The position numbers and the translations under genes are program-made. A model generated the notes under the pieces. That model did not search any database and was not told where the DNA came from. It saw nothing but the letters and a program-made list of their open reading frames with translations. DNA of 64,000 bases, taken from contig CALUYY010000010.1 of NCBI GenBank assembly GCA_944325155.1, positions 1-64,000 of the forward strand, in the 5' to 3' direction. Position 1 is the first letter of the stretch; each line of letters begins with the position of its first letter. Shown here piece after piece: positions 16,598-26,362 of this stretch. Source of the DNA: Candidatus Gastranaerophilales bacterium (GTDB lineage: Bacteria; Cyanobacteriota; Vampirovibrionia; Gastranaerophilales; Gastranaerophilaceae).

Positions 16598-18290
16598 TTT
16601 TAAAAATTTTTCATACATTTTATTGCCTCTTTTATTAGGTATAATTCAGCCCGCTTTTGCAAACGAGCCTATTATAATTGCAGAATCGGACGCCGATGTT
16701 AATGTTCAATCTGATATTAATGTTAAAAGCGGTTCAGATACAATAAAAGAAGAAAAGAAAGAACCCGAAGCAAAAAATAATAATTCTGCAGAAGTAAAAA
16801 AAGAAGAATTAAAAGAAAATAAAGAATTAAAAGAAGGGCAAAAAAGCGCTCCCGCCGATATAAAACAACATCAGGAAAAAGAAATCACCCTTGAAAACAA
16901 AGGCGAAAAACTTGAAAAAAGAAAATTAAAAAAAGATAAAAAGAAAAATGATTACTCCGAATACTTAATCCCCGAAGACGGGTATCAGCCGGTCGGAAAC
17001 TTGGAAGACAAACAGGTTCAAATCCATGGCGCCGTTTCAAAATCGGATGAGTTAACGCTTGCCGATTGTCTTGAACTTGCGCTTTCAAATAACCCGAAAA
17101 TAAAATCGGCTTATGCTAACGTTGCAAAGGTTAAAGAATCTAAAGTTCAAACACTGTCAAACTATTCTCCAACCTTATCAACCAATACTTCTCTAACCAG
17201 AAACAAAATGGATACATCGGGTTTTCCTGCGGGATTTAACGTAAAACCGTATACAAGATATCTTCTCGGCACAATTTCACTGTCCCAGCTGGTATACGAT
17301 TTTGGTGTTACGCAAAACCAATACACGATAAATAAACTTGATTGGGAAATGTCAAAACAAAATGTTGAAGCCGTTGTTAATGAAGTTGTATGCGAAGTAA
17401 AAGATGCATATTATAACCTTTTATACGCCCTGAGCGCAAAACAGGTCAGACAGGAAACGGTTGAACAATATCAGCAAATGTATGATCAGGCAAAAGCCTT
17501 CTATGAAATCGGAACAAGACCGAGAGTCGATGTAACAATCGCATCATCCAATCTTGCCGATGCCAGGGCAAATTACATAGAAGCTTCAAATGCGGTTGAC
17601 CTTGCGGTTTCAAAATTAAATAACGTTATGGGAACGCCTTTTATAGAACCTTATGTCGTTGATACCTCAATGCCTTATCAGGCAACGGATATTACAATGA
17701 AACAGGCAATTGAAATTGCAAATAAAGCGCGCCCTGATTTAAAAACCGCACTTTATCAAATCCAAAGAGCGGAACAAAACGTAAAATTATATAAAAAATC
17801 TTATATGCCTTCATTATCGGTAGGCGCCAACCTTTCTATGGGCGGCAGGCATAATTTTGTCGATAACACATGGTATGATTTCGGCGGATATTTTTCATTC
17901 CCTGTTATCAACCCTGTTTTAATTACCTCTCAAATTAAACAGGCAAAAGCGGAACTTGAGCAGCAAAAGTTTGATACCAAAAATTCCGTCAATAACATCT
18001 ACTATGAAATTCAAAGCGCATTTGTAAGAGTAACCGATACAAGCCAAAGAATAGTTGCTTCAAAACTTGCCGTTCAGGAAGCGAGAGAAAGCTATGAATT
18101 ATCACAAGGCAGATACAAAGCGGGCGTTTGCGATGCGATTGAATTAAAAGAAGCGCAGATTTCATACGAAAACGCCAAACTTGCATATATTTCAAACGTT
18201 TATGAATATAACAGCGCAAAAGCAACGCTTGAAAAGGCAATCGGACAATCTTTAAAACCTTCTGAAATTCAGGAAAATGTTGAAATATAG
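16590..18290 (+). CDS. TolC-family outer-membrane channel with long charged N-terminal linker
   Basis: The outer-membrane component of the tripartite pump. A Sec signal ends near residue 24 (PAFA). An unusual Glu/Lys/Asn-rich region follows (about 31-122, ending [10 protein letters not shown]), then two outer-membrane efflux repeats starting near 155 ([24 protein letters not shown]). The helical hairpins are rich in Ala, Gln and Tyr, with [13 protein letters not shown] and [18 protein letters not shown] as repeat-equivalent motifs. The charged insert makes it 566 aa, compared with about 450-500 usual, and might span the periplasm or bind peptidoglycan. It overlaps the pump gene by 8 bp. Confidence 0.9.
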   Translation: MNNFKNFSYILLPLLLGIIQPAFANEPIIIAESDADVNVQSDINVKSGSDTIKEEKKEPEAKNNNSAEVKKEELKENKELKEGQKSAPADIKQHQEKEITLENKGEKLEKRKLKKDKKKNDYSEYLIPEDGYQPVGNLEDKQVQIHGAVSKSDELTLADCLELALSNNPKIKSAYANVAKVKESKVQTLSNYSPTLSTNTSLTRNKMDTSGFPAGFNVKPYTRYLLGTISLSQLVYDFGVTQNQYTINKLDWEMSKQNVEAVVNEVVCEVKDAYYNLLYALSAKQVRQETVEQYQQMYDQAKAFYEIGTRPRVDVTIASSNLADARANYIEASNAVDLAVSKLNNVMGTPFIEPYVVDTSMPYQATDITMKQAIEIANKARPDLKTALYQIQRAEQNVKLYKKSYMPSLSVGANLSMGGRHNFVDNTWYDFGGYFSFPVINPVLITSQIKQAKAELEQQKFDTKNSVNNIYYEIQSAFVRVTDTSQRIVASKLAVQEARESYELSQGRYKAGVCDAIELKEAQISYENAKLAYISNVYEYNSAKATLEKAIGQSLKPSEIQENVEI

Positions 18291-18313
18291 TAATTTAGTG
18301 TAAAAATTAAATT

Positions 18314-20299
18314 ATGAAAGAAAACCTGTTTCAGATTGTTTCAAATAATAAACCTGCGGGTGATCAGCCAAAAGCAATTAATGCCCTTGTCGAAGGGTTA
18401 AAAAACGATTATAAAAACCAGACGCTTTTAGGTGTAACGGGTTCGGGAAAAACTTTTACCATTGCAAACGTCATAGAAAAAATCCAAAAGCCGACTCTTG
18501 TAATTGCCCACAACAAAACCCTTGCGGCCCAACTGTACGGCGAATTTAAGGAATTATTTCCGAATAATGCCGTTGAATATTTTATATCATATTATGATTA
18601 TTACCAGCCTGAAGCCTATATCCCCAGAACCGATACCTATATTGAAAAATCGGCTTCAATCAATGATGAAATAGACAGGCTCCGCCATAATACGACAAGA
18701 AGTTTATACGAAAGAAACGATGTAATAGTTGTGGCGTCCGTGAGCTGTATATACGGCTTAGGCTTGCCCGAAAATTATTTTAAAGGCGCAATAACGCTTC
18801 AGGTCGGCGATGAGATAGACAGAAAAGCATTTTTAAATCACTTAATTTTAACAAGATATGAAAGAAACGATGTCGAATTAAAAAGAGCAACCTTTAGAGT
18901 AAGAGGCGATTTAATAGAAATTATGCCCGCTTTTGAAAAAATAATTACAAGATTCTCTTTGTTCGGCGATGAAATAGAAAAAATTTCAAGAGTGGATTCA
19001 ACAACGGGTGAAATTATAGAAAACGTTCAAGAAACGGTTATATATCCTGCGGTTCATTATTTGGCGGATGACGATGACCTTGATACAACGCTTGATATGA
19101 TAAGGTTTGAATTAAAACAAAGGCTCTTTGAACTTAATTTGCAAAATAAGCTTGTTGAAGCCCAAAGACTTGAACAAAGGGTTAATTATGATATTGAAAT
19201 GATAAAAGAGATGGGATATTGCTCGGGAATTGAAAATTATTCAAGAATTCTTGAAAGAAGACCCCCGGGAACACCGCCCGCTACATTGCTTGATTATTTC
19301 CCGAAAGATTTTCTTGTAGTAATTGATGAATCCCATGTTACCCTGCCGCAGCTTAAGGGGATGTATTTCGGTGATAAATCAAGAAAAGAAGTTCTTGTTG
19401 ATTTCGGGTTCAGATTACCTTGTGCAAAAGATAACAGGCCTCTTACTTTTGATGAATTCTGGAATAAAATCGATAAGAAAATTTTTATCTCAGCAACTCC
19501 TGGGGACTTTGAAAAAGAAGTTTCAAATCAAATTGTAGAACAAATTATCCGCCCGACAGGGCTTGTTGACCCGGTAATTGAGCTTCATCCGACCGAAGGC
19601 CAGGTAAACGATTTAATCAATGAAATAAATAAGGTAACGGAGAAAAAAGAAAGAGTTTTTGTAACAACCCTGACAAAAAGAATGGCGGAAGATTTAACCG
19701 AATATTTATCTCAAAAAAATATAAAAGTAAGATATCTTCACAGTGAAATTCAATCACTGGAAAGAGTTGAAATCTTAAGAGATTTAAGACTGGGCGTTTT
19801 TGATGTTTTAATCGGTGTTAACCTTTTAAGAGAGGGGCTTGATATACCTGAAGTTTCTCTTGTTGCGATAATGGATGCCGATAAAGAAGGGTTTTTAAGA
19901 TGTGAAACTTCTTTGATTCAGACAATCGGGCGTTCTGCAAGAAATGCAAACGGTAAAGTTATTATGTATGCGGATAAAATAACCGATTCAATGAAGCTTG
20001 CAATTGATGAAACAAAAAGAAGAAGAGAATTACAGCTAAAATATAATAAAGAGCATAATATCACCCCCAAAACCATAATTAAGCCCGTTGAAAATAACCT
20101 TCTTGCCCTTGTCCAAAGTTACAGAAGCGTTGAAGACATTATAGCGGAAGGCATGAGCGAATTAAAAATAGACAGAGATGACCTGCCTAAACTTTTAAAC
20201 AAACTTGAAAAAGATATGCAAAAAGCGGCAAAAATTCTTGATTTTGAAAGAGCCGCACAGATAAGAGATAAAATAAAACAAATAAGAGAAATGCTATAA
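18314..20299 (+). CDS. uvrB: Excinuclease ABC subunit B
   Basis: The damage-verifying helicase-like subunit of nucleotide excision repair. Walker A GVTGSGKT is at 40-47. The damage-probing beta-hairpin [20 protein letters not shown] lies near 93-112, helicase motifs include VVIDESH and [10 protein letters not shown], and the C-terminal UVR segment is [21 protein letters not shown]. At 661 aa it is full length. It begins 24 bp after the TolC gene with no terminator between, so some read-through from the efflux operon is likely. A strong hairpin terminator follows. Confidence 0.98.
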   Translation: MKENLFQIVSNNKPAGDQPKAINALVEGLKNDYKNQTLLGVTGSGKTFTIANVIEKIQKPTLVIAHNKTLAAQLYGEFKELFPNNAVEYFISYYDYYQPEAYIPRTDTYIEKSASINDEIDRLRHNTTRSLYERNDVIVVASVSCIYGLGLPENYFKGAITLQVGDEIDRKAFLNHLILTRYERNDVELKRATFRVRGDLIEIMPAFEKIITRFSLFGDEIEKISRVDSTTGEIIENVQETVIYPAVHYLADDDDLDTTLDMIRFELKQRLFELNLQNKLVEAQRLEQRVNYDIEMIKEMGYCSGIENYSRILERRPPGTPPATLLDYFPKDFLVVIDESHVTLPQLKGMYFGDKSRKEVLVDFGFRLPCAKDNRPLTFDEFWNKIDKKIFISATPGDFEKEVSNQIVEQIIRPTGLVDPVIELHPTEGQVNDLINEINKVTEKKERVFVTTLTKRMAEDLTEYLSQKNIKVRYLHSEIQSLERVEILRDLRLGVFDVLIGVNLLREGLDIPEVSLVAIMDADKEGFLRCETSLIQTIGRSARNANGKVIMYADKITDSMKLAIDETKRRRELQLKYNKEHNITPKTIIKPVENNLLALVQSYRSVEDIIAEGMSELKIDRDDLPKLLNKLEKDMQKAAKILDFERAAQIRDKIKQIREML

Positions 20300-20330
20300 A
20301 ATAAGCCTCTTATTTAAGAGGCTTATTTTA
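20297..20330. terminator. Bidirectional intrinsic terminator after uvrB
   Basis: A perfect 16-bp inverted repeat around GCCTCTTA/TAAGAGGC with a 2-base centre and A/T-rich ends lies between the convergent uvrB and Bax inhibitor genes. It has T-runs in both directions. Confidence 0.85.
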
Positions 20331-21086
20331 TTAATTGTTATCCGAAATTTTTGCAAACAGTCTTAAAACTTCAAGATACAGCCATATTAACGTTACCATT
20401 AACCCGAATGCGCCGTACCATTCAAAATATTTGGGCATTTCTTTATTTTGCCCTTCTTCAATTATATGAAAATCAACAATAAAATTGAATGCGGCAATTA
20501 AACATACAATAAAACTAAAGCCGATGCCGACAGGTCCCGAGCCCATTAAAAGCGATGTTGCATTGGGGTTAAAAAGGCTTACTATAAAATTTACCGCATA
20601 AATAACAAAAACGGCAAATGTTGCGATAAAAACCGTTGATCTTAATTTTTCACCGCATTTTATAATTCTTGTCGAATATAAAATAAGCATTGCAAACATT
20701 GTGGCAAATGTTGCGCATACGGCATTAACAATAATCGTGCTTCCTTTTGTGATAACGGCATAAGATCCGCTTATACCGCCCAAAAGTAATCCTTCAAAAA
20801 TTGCATAAATAATAACGGCAGGAATTAAAACTGCTTTATTTCTGACGTTAAAAATTGCGACAAAAGCGGCAATAAGCCCGCCTATGACGCCTGCGGTCGT
20901 CAGTATATTAACTTTATCCGTAAAACCCTGAATGAACTGCATAAATGTATAAGATGCGCTTAAAACGGTTATTGCAAGCAGAATAAACGTTTTTATTGCA
21001 GCTCCCTGTATACTCATAACTCCTTCCTGAGTATCAAATGTATTGAAATCATTTGAAAATTTTGAATTTAAAATCGGATTTGACAT
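20331..21086 (-). CDS. Bax inhibitor-1/YccA family membrane protein
   Basis: A 251-aa protein with about seven hydrophobic segments and a hydrophilic N-terminus of about 30 residues (MSNPILNSKFSNDFNTFDTQ). The pattern matches the bacterial YccA/TMBIM family, including EGLLLGGISGSYA and the conserved end EWYGAFGLMVTLIWLYLEVLRL. Bacterial members act as membrane proteins linked to protease modulation or Ca2+ leak. The ribosome site AAGGAG is well placed. It stands alone between a terminator and a divergent HD gene. Confidence 0.9.
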   Translation of the reverse strand: MSNPILNSKFSNDFNTFDTQEGVMSIQGAAIKTFILLAITVLSASYTFMQFIQGFTDKVNILTTAGVIGGLIAAFVAIFNVRNKAVLIPAVIIYAIFEGLLLGGISGSYAVITKGSTIIVNAVCATFATMFAMLILYSTRIIKCGEKLRSTVFIATFAVFVIYAVNFIVSLFNPNATSLLMGSGPVGIGFSFIVCLIAAFNFIVDFHIIEEGQNKEMPKYFEWYGAFGLMVTLIWLYLEVLRLFAKISDNN

Positions 21087-21277
21087 TTTTATATTTCTCC
21101 TTAATTAATTTAGTAATTATATCATATCATTTTCTTCAAAATCATCAGATTAATTATTAATTAACAATTGTAAAAAAATGTAAAAAACCTTTAGAATTAA
21201 TCAAAAAACGAGAGAATAATTACTTTATTAATTTATAGAATATTTACGGGAAGAAGTTTTACTAAGGTTAGTTTAAG

Positions 21278-22153
21278 TTGAATAATATTCAGGGACTTAC
21301 ATCATACGGTGCAAACCAAAATGCACCCATAATGCCATTTATGACGGCAACAAGGCCGAGAGGTTTTTATGCCGTTAATTCCGTATCTTCTCCCCATAAT
21401 CTTCAAACCCCGTCAAATGACTATTTTCAAAGCCAAACACATAACGCTTCTTCTAATATTCAAAGCACGATGATAACCGTCTTTGACGATTTAATGGCGA
21501 AAGTTTCGCCAAAGATGTATTTGCATAAATACATTTCACAAGGTGTTATTGAAAATGCGCTTAAAAATAATCCGAATATTGCGCAAATTCTTGCATCAAA
21601 AGGTTTAACCCCCGAAATTCATCTTGAAAACGTTCAAAACAATAACCAAAATCACTATTTGACAACCTACAATAAAGCAAAAGAATTGGGAGGAAATTTA
21701 TCCGTCAGCGATTATTCAACTCTTCTTCAATCAAGCTTATTGCATGATATAGGAAAAGTTTTCATCCCGCCCGAAATTTTAAACAAACCGGGCGCCTTAA
21801 CTCCCGAAGAAAGAGAAATAGTTGACCTTCATGCGCAATTGGGGTATGAAATTTTGAAAACAACGCCAATCAGCCAAAAAGTATCAGAGGCGGTAAGAAC
21901 CCATCATCTTCCATACAACGATCCTCAAAAACAAAACAATATAATTTCTCAAATTTTATCCGTAGCGGATGTTTACAGTGCTCTTAAAGAAGAAAGACCC
22001 TATAAAGCAAAACTTCCCGAAGAAAAAGTAAGAGAAATTATGCAGTCTGATTCAAAATTAAATCAGGATATTGTAAATGATATATTCTACTCTCAGGATA
22101 TTTCAAACATGAATAATTTTACACTTGAGCCCTCATATGCTCTTGCGGGATAA
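21278..22153 (+). CDS. HD-domain phosphohydrolase (HD-GYP-related, GYP absent)
   Basis: Residues about 110-255 hold an HD domain: a possible first His at 115, LLHDIGK (His156-Asp157), H185 in VDLHAQLGYEIL, H209-H210 in RTHHLPYND, and D231 in SVADVYSAL followed by RPYK. This resembles HD-GYP cyclic-di-GMP phosphodiesterases, but the GYP motif after the His pair is missing, so the substrate is uncertain. The first 65 residues are Asn/Gln/Ser-rich with no Sec signal. The start is a TTG with AAGG about 10 bases upstream; a later ATG (residue 19) is possible. Confidence 0.8.
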   Translation: MNNIQGLTSYGANQNAPIMPFMTATRPRGFYAVNSVSSPHNLQTPSNDYFQSQTHNASSNIQSTMITVFDDLMAKVSPKMYLHKYISQGVIENALKNNPNIAQILASKGLTPEIHLENVQNNNQNHYLTTYNKAKELGGNLSVSDYSTLLQSSLLHDIGKVFIPPEILNKPGALTPEEREIVDLHAQLGYEILKTTPISQKVSEAVRTHHLPYNDPQKQNNIISQILSVADVYSALKEERPYKAKLPEEKVREIMQSDSKLNQDIVNDIFYSQDISNMNNFTLEPSYALAG

Positions 22154-22161
22154 ATAAAATT

Positions 22162-22190
22162 AAAAGCCGCCCGATTTAAGGCGGCTTTTT
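22162..22190 (+). terminator. Intrinsic terminator after the HD-domain gene
   Basis: AAAGCCGCC and GGCGGCTTT pair around an 8-base loop and are followed by a T-run, starting 9 bp after the HD gene stop. Confidence 0.85.
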
Positions 22191-22226
22191 AATGATTCTT
22201 TTTTCAATTCTTTTATTCCGTATTTA

Positions 22227-22373
22227 TCAAGCATTAAATGCAGACACGACAGGAATACTTACATTGCTTGAGGTTTGAATTTTGTTGATATATACGAAAG
22301 TCCAGGAAAACATCACTATTGTCATCAATAGCAAACTTGAAAGAAGAATATTTACCACTTTGATTTCGCTCAT
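22227..22373 (-). CDS. Small single-span membrane peptide (48 aa)
   Basis: MSEIKVVN is followed by a hydrophobic helix of about 22 residues (ILLSSLLLMTIVMFSWTFVYI) and a polar tail NKIQTSSNVSIPVVSAFNA. I chose the ATG at 22373 because AGAGG lies 7 bases upstream; the longer frame from 22427 would run through a hairpin. It follows the EESAG-repeat gene on the same strand and may be co-transcribed. No family recognised. It could be a membrane-bound regulator, toxin-like peptide or secretion partner. Confidence 0.6.
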   Translation of the reverse strand: MSEIKVVNILLSSLLLMTIVMFSWTFVYINKIQTSSNVSIPVVSAFNA

Positions 22374-22386
22374 TTTACTACCTCTT

Positions 22387-22405
22387 TGCACAGGGCGACT
22401 GTGCA
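22387..22405 (-). promoter_or_regulatory. Hairpin directly before the ribosome site of the 48-aa peptide
   Basis: TGCACAG and CTGTGCA form a perfect 7-bp stem with a 5-base loop. It ends one base before the AGAGG ribosome site (22381-22385). There is no T-run, so it is not a typical terminator. It could control translation or mark an RNA-processing site between the two small genes. Confidence 0.5.
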
Positions 22406-22464
22406 GTTCTTTTCTTTTCTCCGTCATTCTTTAAAGTTTTCTTTCGTTTTTGTGCTTACTTTTT

Positions 22465-22758
22465 TTAAGCAACCAATGAAAAGCCGCCGTTTGCTAACTG
22501 GCCTGCCGATTCTTCGAGCATACGATCATCCATAGCTAAAGTTCCCGCTGATTCTTCAATTCCGCTGCTTGCTAAAGTGCCGGCTGATTCCTCAACGCCT
22601 TTGCTTGCAAAAAGATTGTCGTTTTGATTAACGGGGCTTGTTGCACCGCCCGCAAAGAGATTTTCTTCGTCTTTGTATTCTCTTTCTCTTACTTGCGATA
22701 CACTGCCTACAGAAGAACCTGAATAACCGCTCGTTGCTCCAATTGCTTCTATTGACAT
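22465..22758 (-). CDS. Small protein with three EESAG(T/Q)LA repeats (97 aa)
   Basis: The C-terminal half holds three repeats: VEESAGTLA (55-63), IEESAGTLA (67-75) and LEESAGQLA (81-89). Two shorter NLFA motifs (33-36, 48-51) precede them. Repeat codons differ at third positions (for example GCC, GCG and GCA for the Ala after Ser), which suggests selection on the peptide rather than a recent DNA duplication. The N-terminus, MSIEAIGATSGYSGSS, is not a Sec signal. AAGGAG lies 8 bases before the ATG. The family is unknown; a structural, secreted or precursor peptide are all possible. Confidence 0.72.
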   Translation of the reverse strand: MSIEAIGATSGYSGSSVGSVSQVREREYKDEENLFAGGATSPVNQNDNLFASKGVEESAGTLASSGIEESAGTLAMDDRMLEESAGQLANGGFSLVA

Positions 22759-22939
22759 AACTACTGCTCCTTATTCTTGTGTCTGCTTTTTTCTCTACAA
22801 ATATATAAAAACGATATACTTTTTATAATTTCAACATGAAGTTTTTTTGTTACAAAAGTTCATAATTAATTTATTAATACGCCTGTAATTAAGACATAGA
22901 TTAAAAATCTAATTGTTAACAAAATAAAAAGAGTATATA

Positions 22940-24724
22940 TTATTTTGCAATAATTGCCATTTCACAATTTTTGCAATCAAATAAAAGCGGGTATTTTTTA
23001 TTCTTTTCATCAATCAAAAACCATAACTTATCGGCATTACCCTTTTTAAGACATAAATTTAATGCCCGCCTCAGACAGTGTTTGGTTCTCATTATTTCTT
23101 TGTTTTTAAAATCTTTTGTTGATTCAGGCGAATATTCAATGTTTTTAACTTCGCATTTTTCATAAAATTCTTTTGCTTTTTTGTTATGAATGTTTAATCT
23201 GTAATCTTTAAATTCATCCCGATATTTTGTATATTTTGTTTTTTCAAAAAAGTTTGTCTTATAATTTTCAACTCTTTTTTCTTCCAAAAATTCAAACAAT
23301 TTTCTTCTTAATTCGTTCATATATGAAATTTTTAAAAAAGGAATTTTATCCGTTTTTATTTGAATTTCATCAATATAAAAAATCGAATCCCCCGTTTTTT
23401 TAAATGAAGCTTTAATGTTTTCAATCATTTTTTCTTTATTCTGCGCAATTTCATCAAACCGATAAGGAATTTTAACTGAATAAATTCCGTCATTTAAAAT
23501 AATTTCTTTATCGTTAATGACAAGGTCTGTTTTTATAAGCCTTTTTGTTTTTGAATTTTTAACCGTTTTTTCAAATTCAATGTCAAAATTTCTGTATATT
23601 TTATCTCCCGTTTTTAAATTTTTAAGGGTAATATTCGGATAAATTATATTATTTTCAATTTTATTGACATAACATCCCTTTAATTCGCCGTCAACGAAAA
23701 AACAAAGCCCGTCGCCGTTTGATATTTTTTTATCCGTATTTATGCCAAAACCGTTTTTTGAAATTTTATATGCGACCCCCAAAAATTCGCCCGTTGATTT
23801 CGGCGTGTCAAAATTAAAAATGTCATATTTGTTTTTCTCTATAAAATATGTAGTATACCCTCTGTTAAATGTTTTATTTATATCAGGTTCAAAATCAGAT
23901 AAAATTACGCCGTCTGATGTCTTATCAAATTCATCCAAAAGTTTTCTGTAATATAAAACAACATTTTTTACATAAGTCTCATCTTTTAATCTTCCTTCGA
24001 TTTTAAAAGACTTAACGCCTGTATCGACCAGTTCTTTAATATAATCTTTAAGGCATAAATCTTTCAGGCTTAAAAGATATTTGTCTTTTATAATAAAATT
24101 TCCTTTTTCATCCGTAATTGAATATTTTTTTCTGCAAGCCTGCGCACACTCGCCCCTGTTTGCGGATCTTCCCCCTATATATGCGCTCATATAACAGTTG
24201 CCCGAATATGAAACGCAAAGTGCGCCGTGGATAAAACATTCAAGCTCTATATTTGTATTTTGTTTAATTTCTTTTATTTTCTCCAAGCTTAATTCTCTTG
24301 CAAGAACGGCTCTTTTAATTCCTATGTCTTCAAAGAATTTAACTTTCTCTAAAGTCCTTATATTACACTGCGTGCTTGCATGAAGCTCAATCGGGGGAAG
24401 ATTAAGCTCCAATAATCCCATATCCTGAATAATAAGTGCATCAACCTTAATTTTATATAATTCGTTAATTAATTTTTCGGCTTCTTTTAATTCGTTATCA
24501 TTGAGAATGGTATTTACCGTAACATAAATTTTGACGTTATATTTATGTGCAAAATTAACAAGTTCTTTAATATCTTCAAGATTGTTAGAGGCGTTTTTTC
24601 TTGCGCCGAATGAGTTTGCACCTATATAAACCGCATCGGCACCGTATATGATTGCAGCCTTTGCGCAGGCAAGATTTTGTGCGGGGGCCAATAGTTCAAC
24701 TTTTGTATGATTTTTCCTCTCCAT
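22940..24724 (-). CDS. Peptidase U32 family protein (RlhA/YhbU-like)
   Basis: Members of this family include 23S rRNA C2501 hydroxylase RlhA and collagenase-like proteins. Diagnostic features are ELLAPAQNLACAKAAIIYGADAVYIG at the start, ELHASTQCNI, the cysteine motif FIHGALCVSYSGNCYMSAYIGGRSANRGECAQACR (about residues 164-198), and KDLCLKDYI. The cysteines probably bind an Fe-S cluster. At 594 aa it carries the extra C-terminal region seen in long U32 proteins. No peptidase catalysis is evident from sequence. It diverges from the secreted protein gene at 24763. Confidence 0.88.
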   Translation of the reverse strand: MERKNHTKVELLAPAQNLACAKAAIIYGADAVYIGANSFGARKNASNNLEDIKELVNFAHKYNVKIYVTVNTILNDNELKEAEKLINELYKIKVDALIIQDMGLLELNLPPIELHASTQCNIRTLEKVKFFEDIGIKRAVLARELSLEKIKEIKQNTNIELECFIHGALCVSYSGNCYMSAYIGGRSANRGECAQACRKKYSITDEKGNFIIKDKYLLSLKDLCLKDYIKELVDTGVKSFKIEGRLKDETYVKNVVLYYRKLLDEFDKTSDGVILSDFEPDINKTFNRGYTTYFIEKNKYDIFNFDTPKSTGEFLGVAYKISKNGFGINTDKKISNGDGLCFFVDGELKGCYVNKIENNIIYPNITLKNLKTGDKIYRNFDIEFEKTVKNSKTKRLIKTDLVINDKEIILNDGIYSVKIPYRFDEIAQNKEKMIENIKASFKKTGDSIFYIDEIQIKTDKIPFLKISYMNELRRKLFEFLEEKRVENYKTNFFEKTKYTKYRDEFKDYRLNIHNKKAKEFYEKCEVKNIEYSPESTKDFKNKEIMRTKHCLRRALNLCLKKGNADKLWFLIDEKNKKYPLLFDCKNCEMAIIAK

Positions 24725-24762
24725 TCTTTAATTCTATAATAAAAACCCATATAATTATTATT

Positions 24763-25485
24763 ATGAAAAGAAGTTTTATTTTATCGGGCATAATTTTGTC
24801 TTTATTTTTAATTTCTCCCGCCTTTGCGGGCTCTACGGCTACAACCGGTCCGACTCCCGCAGGGCAAACACCTGTTCAAACCCCCCTGACCACAAGAACA
24901 ATGGTTCGGCAAAATTCTATTTTGGGAGTTGAACAGGGTATTAAATACAATCAGCAGTCTTCAATGAACAGATACTTCGGATCTTCGATAAACAATAAAC
25001 CTAATCAGGGAAATAAACCTTCCCAGGACGTTGGTAAGCCTGATAAACCAAATATTCCGCCCCGCCCTCCCGTTTATTATTCAGGCGGTTACTGGTATAA
25101 TACCTGGGACAGATACGGCCGTTCCGATAACGGCACAACCGTAAACAATACAACAAATAATATTTATGTAAACCAAAGCGATTCGGATACAAACGCAAAC
25201 AATAACAACGATAAAAAAGCTGAAGAACAAACAAAAAAAGAACCTACGCAAAAAGAGCTTGACGAACGGGAAAGACAGCTTTTAAAGTCCAAATATTCCG
25301 CAATTTTAGCAAATAAAACCGCAACAAACAGACAAATGTGTACAACCATGGCATCGTTTTTCCCTAATCATACGGCAGAAGAACTGGACAGGGTTTTAAA
25401 CGATTTATTATATTTAAATTGCGATATAAACGAATTAAGGTCTGATTCGATACAAAATAAAATCGATTCAATGTTTGGATATTGA
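24763..25485 (+). CDS. Secreted Asn/Pro-rich protein of unknown function
   Basis: A clear Sec signal (MKRSFILSGIILSLFLISPAFA) is followed by a low-complexity region rich in Thr, Gln, Asn and Pro (about 25-140, with KPNIPPRPPVYYSGGYW). A helical charged part follows (KKAEEQTKKEPTQKELDERE) and then a compact C-terminus with two cysteines (NRQMCTTMASFFPNHTAEEL, DLLYLNCDINELR). The ATG at 24763 starts the signal; the longer frame is an artefact overlapping the U32 start. Probably envelope-associated. Family not recognised. Confidence 0.75.
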   Translation: MKRSFILSGIILSLFLISPAFAGSTATTGPTPAGQTPVQTPLTTRTMVRQNSILGVEQGIKYNQQSSMNRYFGSSINNKPNQGNKPSQDVGKPDKPNIPPRPPVYYSGGYWYNTWDRYGRSDNGTTVNNTTNNIYVNQSDSDTNANNNNDKKAEEQTKKEPTQKELDERERQLLKSKYSAILANKTATNRQMCTTMASFFPNHTAEELDRVLNDLLYLNCDINELRSDSIQNKIDSMFGY

Positions 25486-25528
25486 TAAAATCGCTATTTT
25501 TTGATTAAATTCAATTATCAGCAAATAA

Positions 25529-26128
25529 ATGGGATTAATTAAAATGCGGACAGTTTTGTTTGACCCCGGATACAGCGCTTGTCTGGCGGGAATTTCAGAC
25601 AGTATTGAACTGATGTACGGCGCTTTTCAAACAACGCCGATGCCTCTGAAGCAAAAAAAATTTCAATTTTCCATGATTTTGCCCAAAATAAAAGATATGG
25701 TGTTAAATAACGTTTCTTTTTATCTGGGGTGTCTTTTATGGGCGTCATATATTAAAAATTTTAAAAATGCCGAAATTATAAATAATCCCTGCCTTAATAC
25801 CGAATATACGGAAGAAAATTCAATCGAAGAGCCTTTATATTTAATTGATTTTATTGAAACAAGACTTGATAAAGATTCAAGATATTATATAAATAAAAAA
25901 TATGAAAAAGACGAAAGATTTATAAATATCTTAAAAACCTATATTGAATTTATTAAATTAAATAAAGGTTTTGTCGAAATTAAAACAACCGATGAACTTA
26001 TTCTTCCTTCAAGCATTAAACCGTTAGATAAGGACAATTTAAATCTTGTTAAATCAAAAATCGATGAAGCAATTAAAAACAAAAAGCTCTCTTTATTATT
26101 TGATGTTTATTCTTTAATTCTGGATTAA
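25529..26128 (+). CDS. Uncharacterised protein (199 aa)
   Basis: A soluble-looking protein with no recognisable domain. The N-terminal 75 residues are mixed (MRTVLFDPGYSACLAGISDS is an alternative start, at 25544). The rest is helical and charged, ending KNKKLSLLFDVYSLILD. Codon use matches the neighbours, supporting a real gene. It is followed 2 bp later by a 48-aa Lys-rich frame, probably co-translated, and lies 43 bp after the secreted protein gene. Confidence 0.6.
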   Translation: MGLIKMRTVLFDPGYSACLAGISDSIELMYGAFQTTPMPLKQKKFQFSMILPKIKDMVLNNVSFYLGCLLWASYIKNFKNAEIINNPCLNTEYTEENSIEEPLYLIDFIETRLDKDSRYYINKKYEKDERFINILKTYIEFIKLNKGFVEIKTTDELILPSSIKPLDKDNLNLVKSKIDEAIKNKKLSLLFDVYSLILD

Positions 26129-26130
26129 AA

Positions 26131-26277
26131 ATGTTTACAAAAAAGAAAAAAAAGAAATTTAAAATAGATATAAAAAATATGGGCGTAAATATCGATAAGA
26201 ACGAATATAAAGAAATTGTTTTATCAAATTCAAACCGCCCCGAAATTATTAAAGATAAAAATGTAAATAAAATGTAA
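26131..26277 (+). CDS. Small lysine-rich protein (48 aa)
   Basis: The frame begins MFTKKKKKKFKIDIKNMGVN and ends PEIIKDKNVNKM. Its ATG comes 2 bp after the stop of the preceding gene, so it would be translated by coupling. The basic start suggests nucleic-acid or membrane contact, but nothing more can be said. It is short enough that chance cannot be excluded. Confidence 0.45.
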   Translation: MFTKKKKKKFKIDIKNMGVNIDKNEYKEIVLSNSNRPEIIKDKNVNKM

Positions 26278-26362
26278 TATTCTATATAAAATTAATTAAT
26301 TTATTTTGATTCTTGGTTTTATTATAAGTAAATATCTACTTAAATAAAAAGGAGAAAAATAA

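Noticed and set aside
22465-22758. RiPP precursor
   Set aside because: Repeats resemble multi-core precursors, but no modifying enzyme, protease or exporter is adjacent; kept only as a possibility in the findings.
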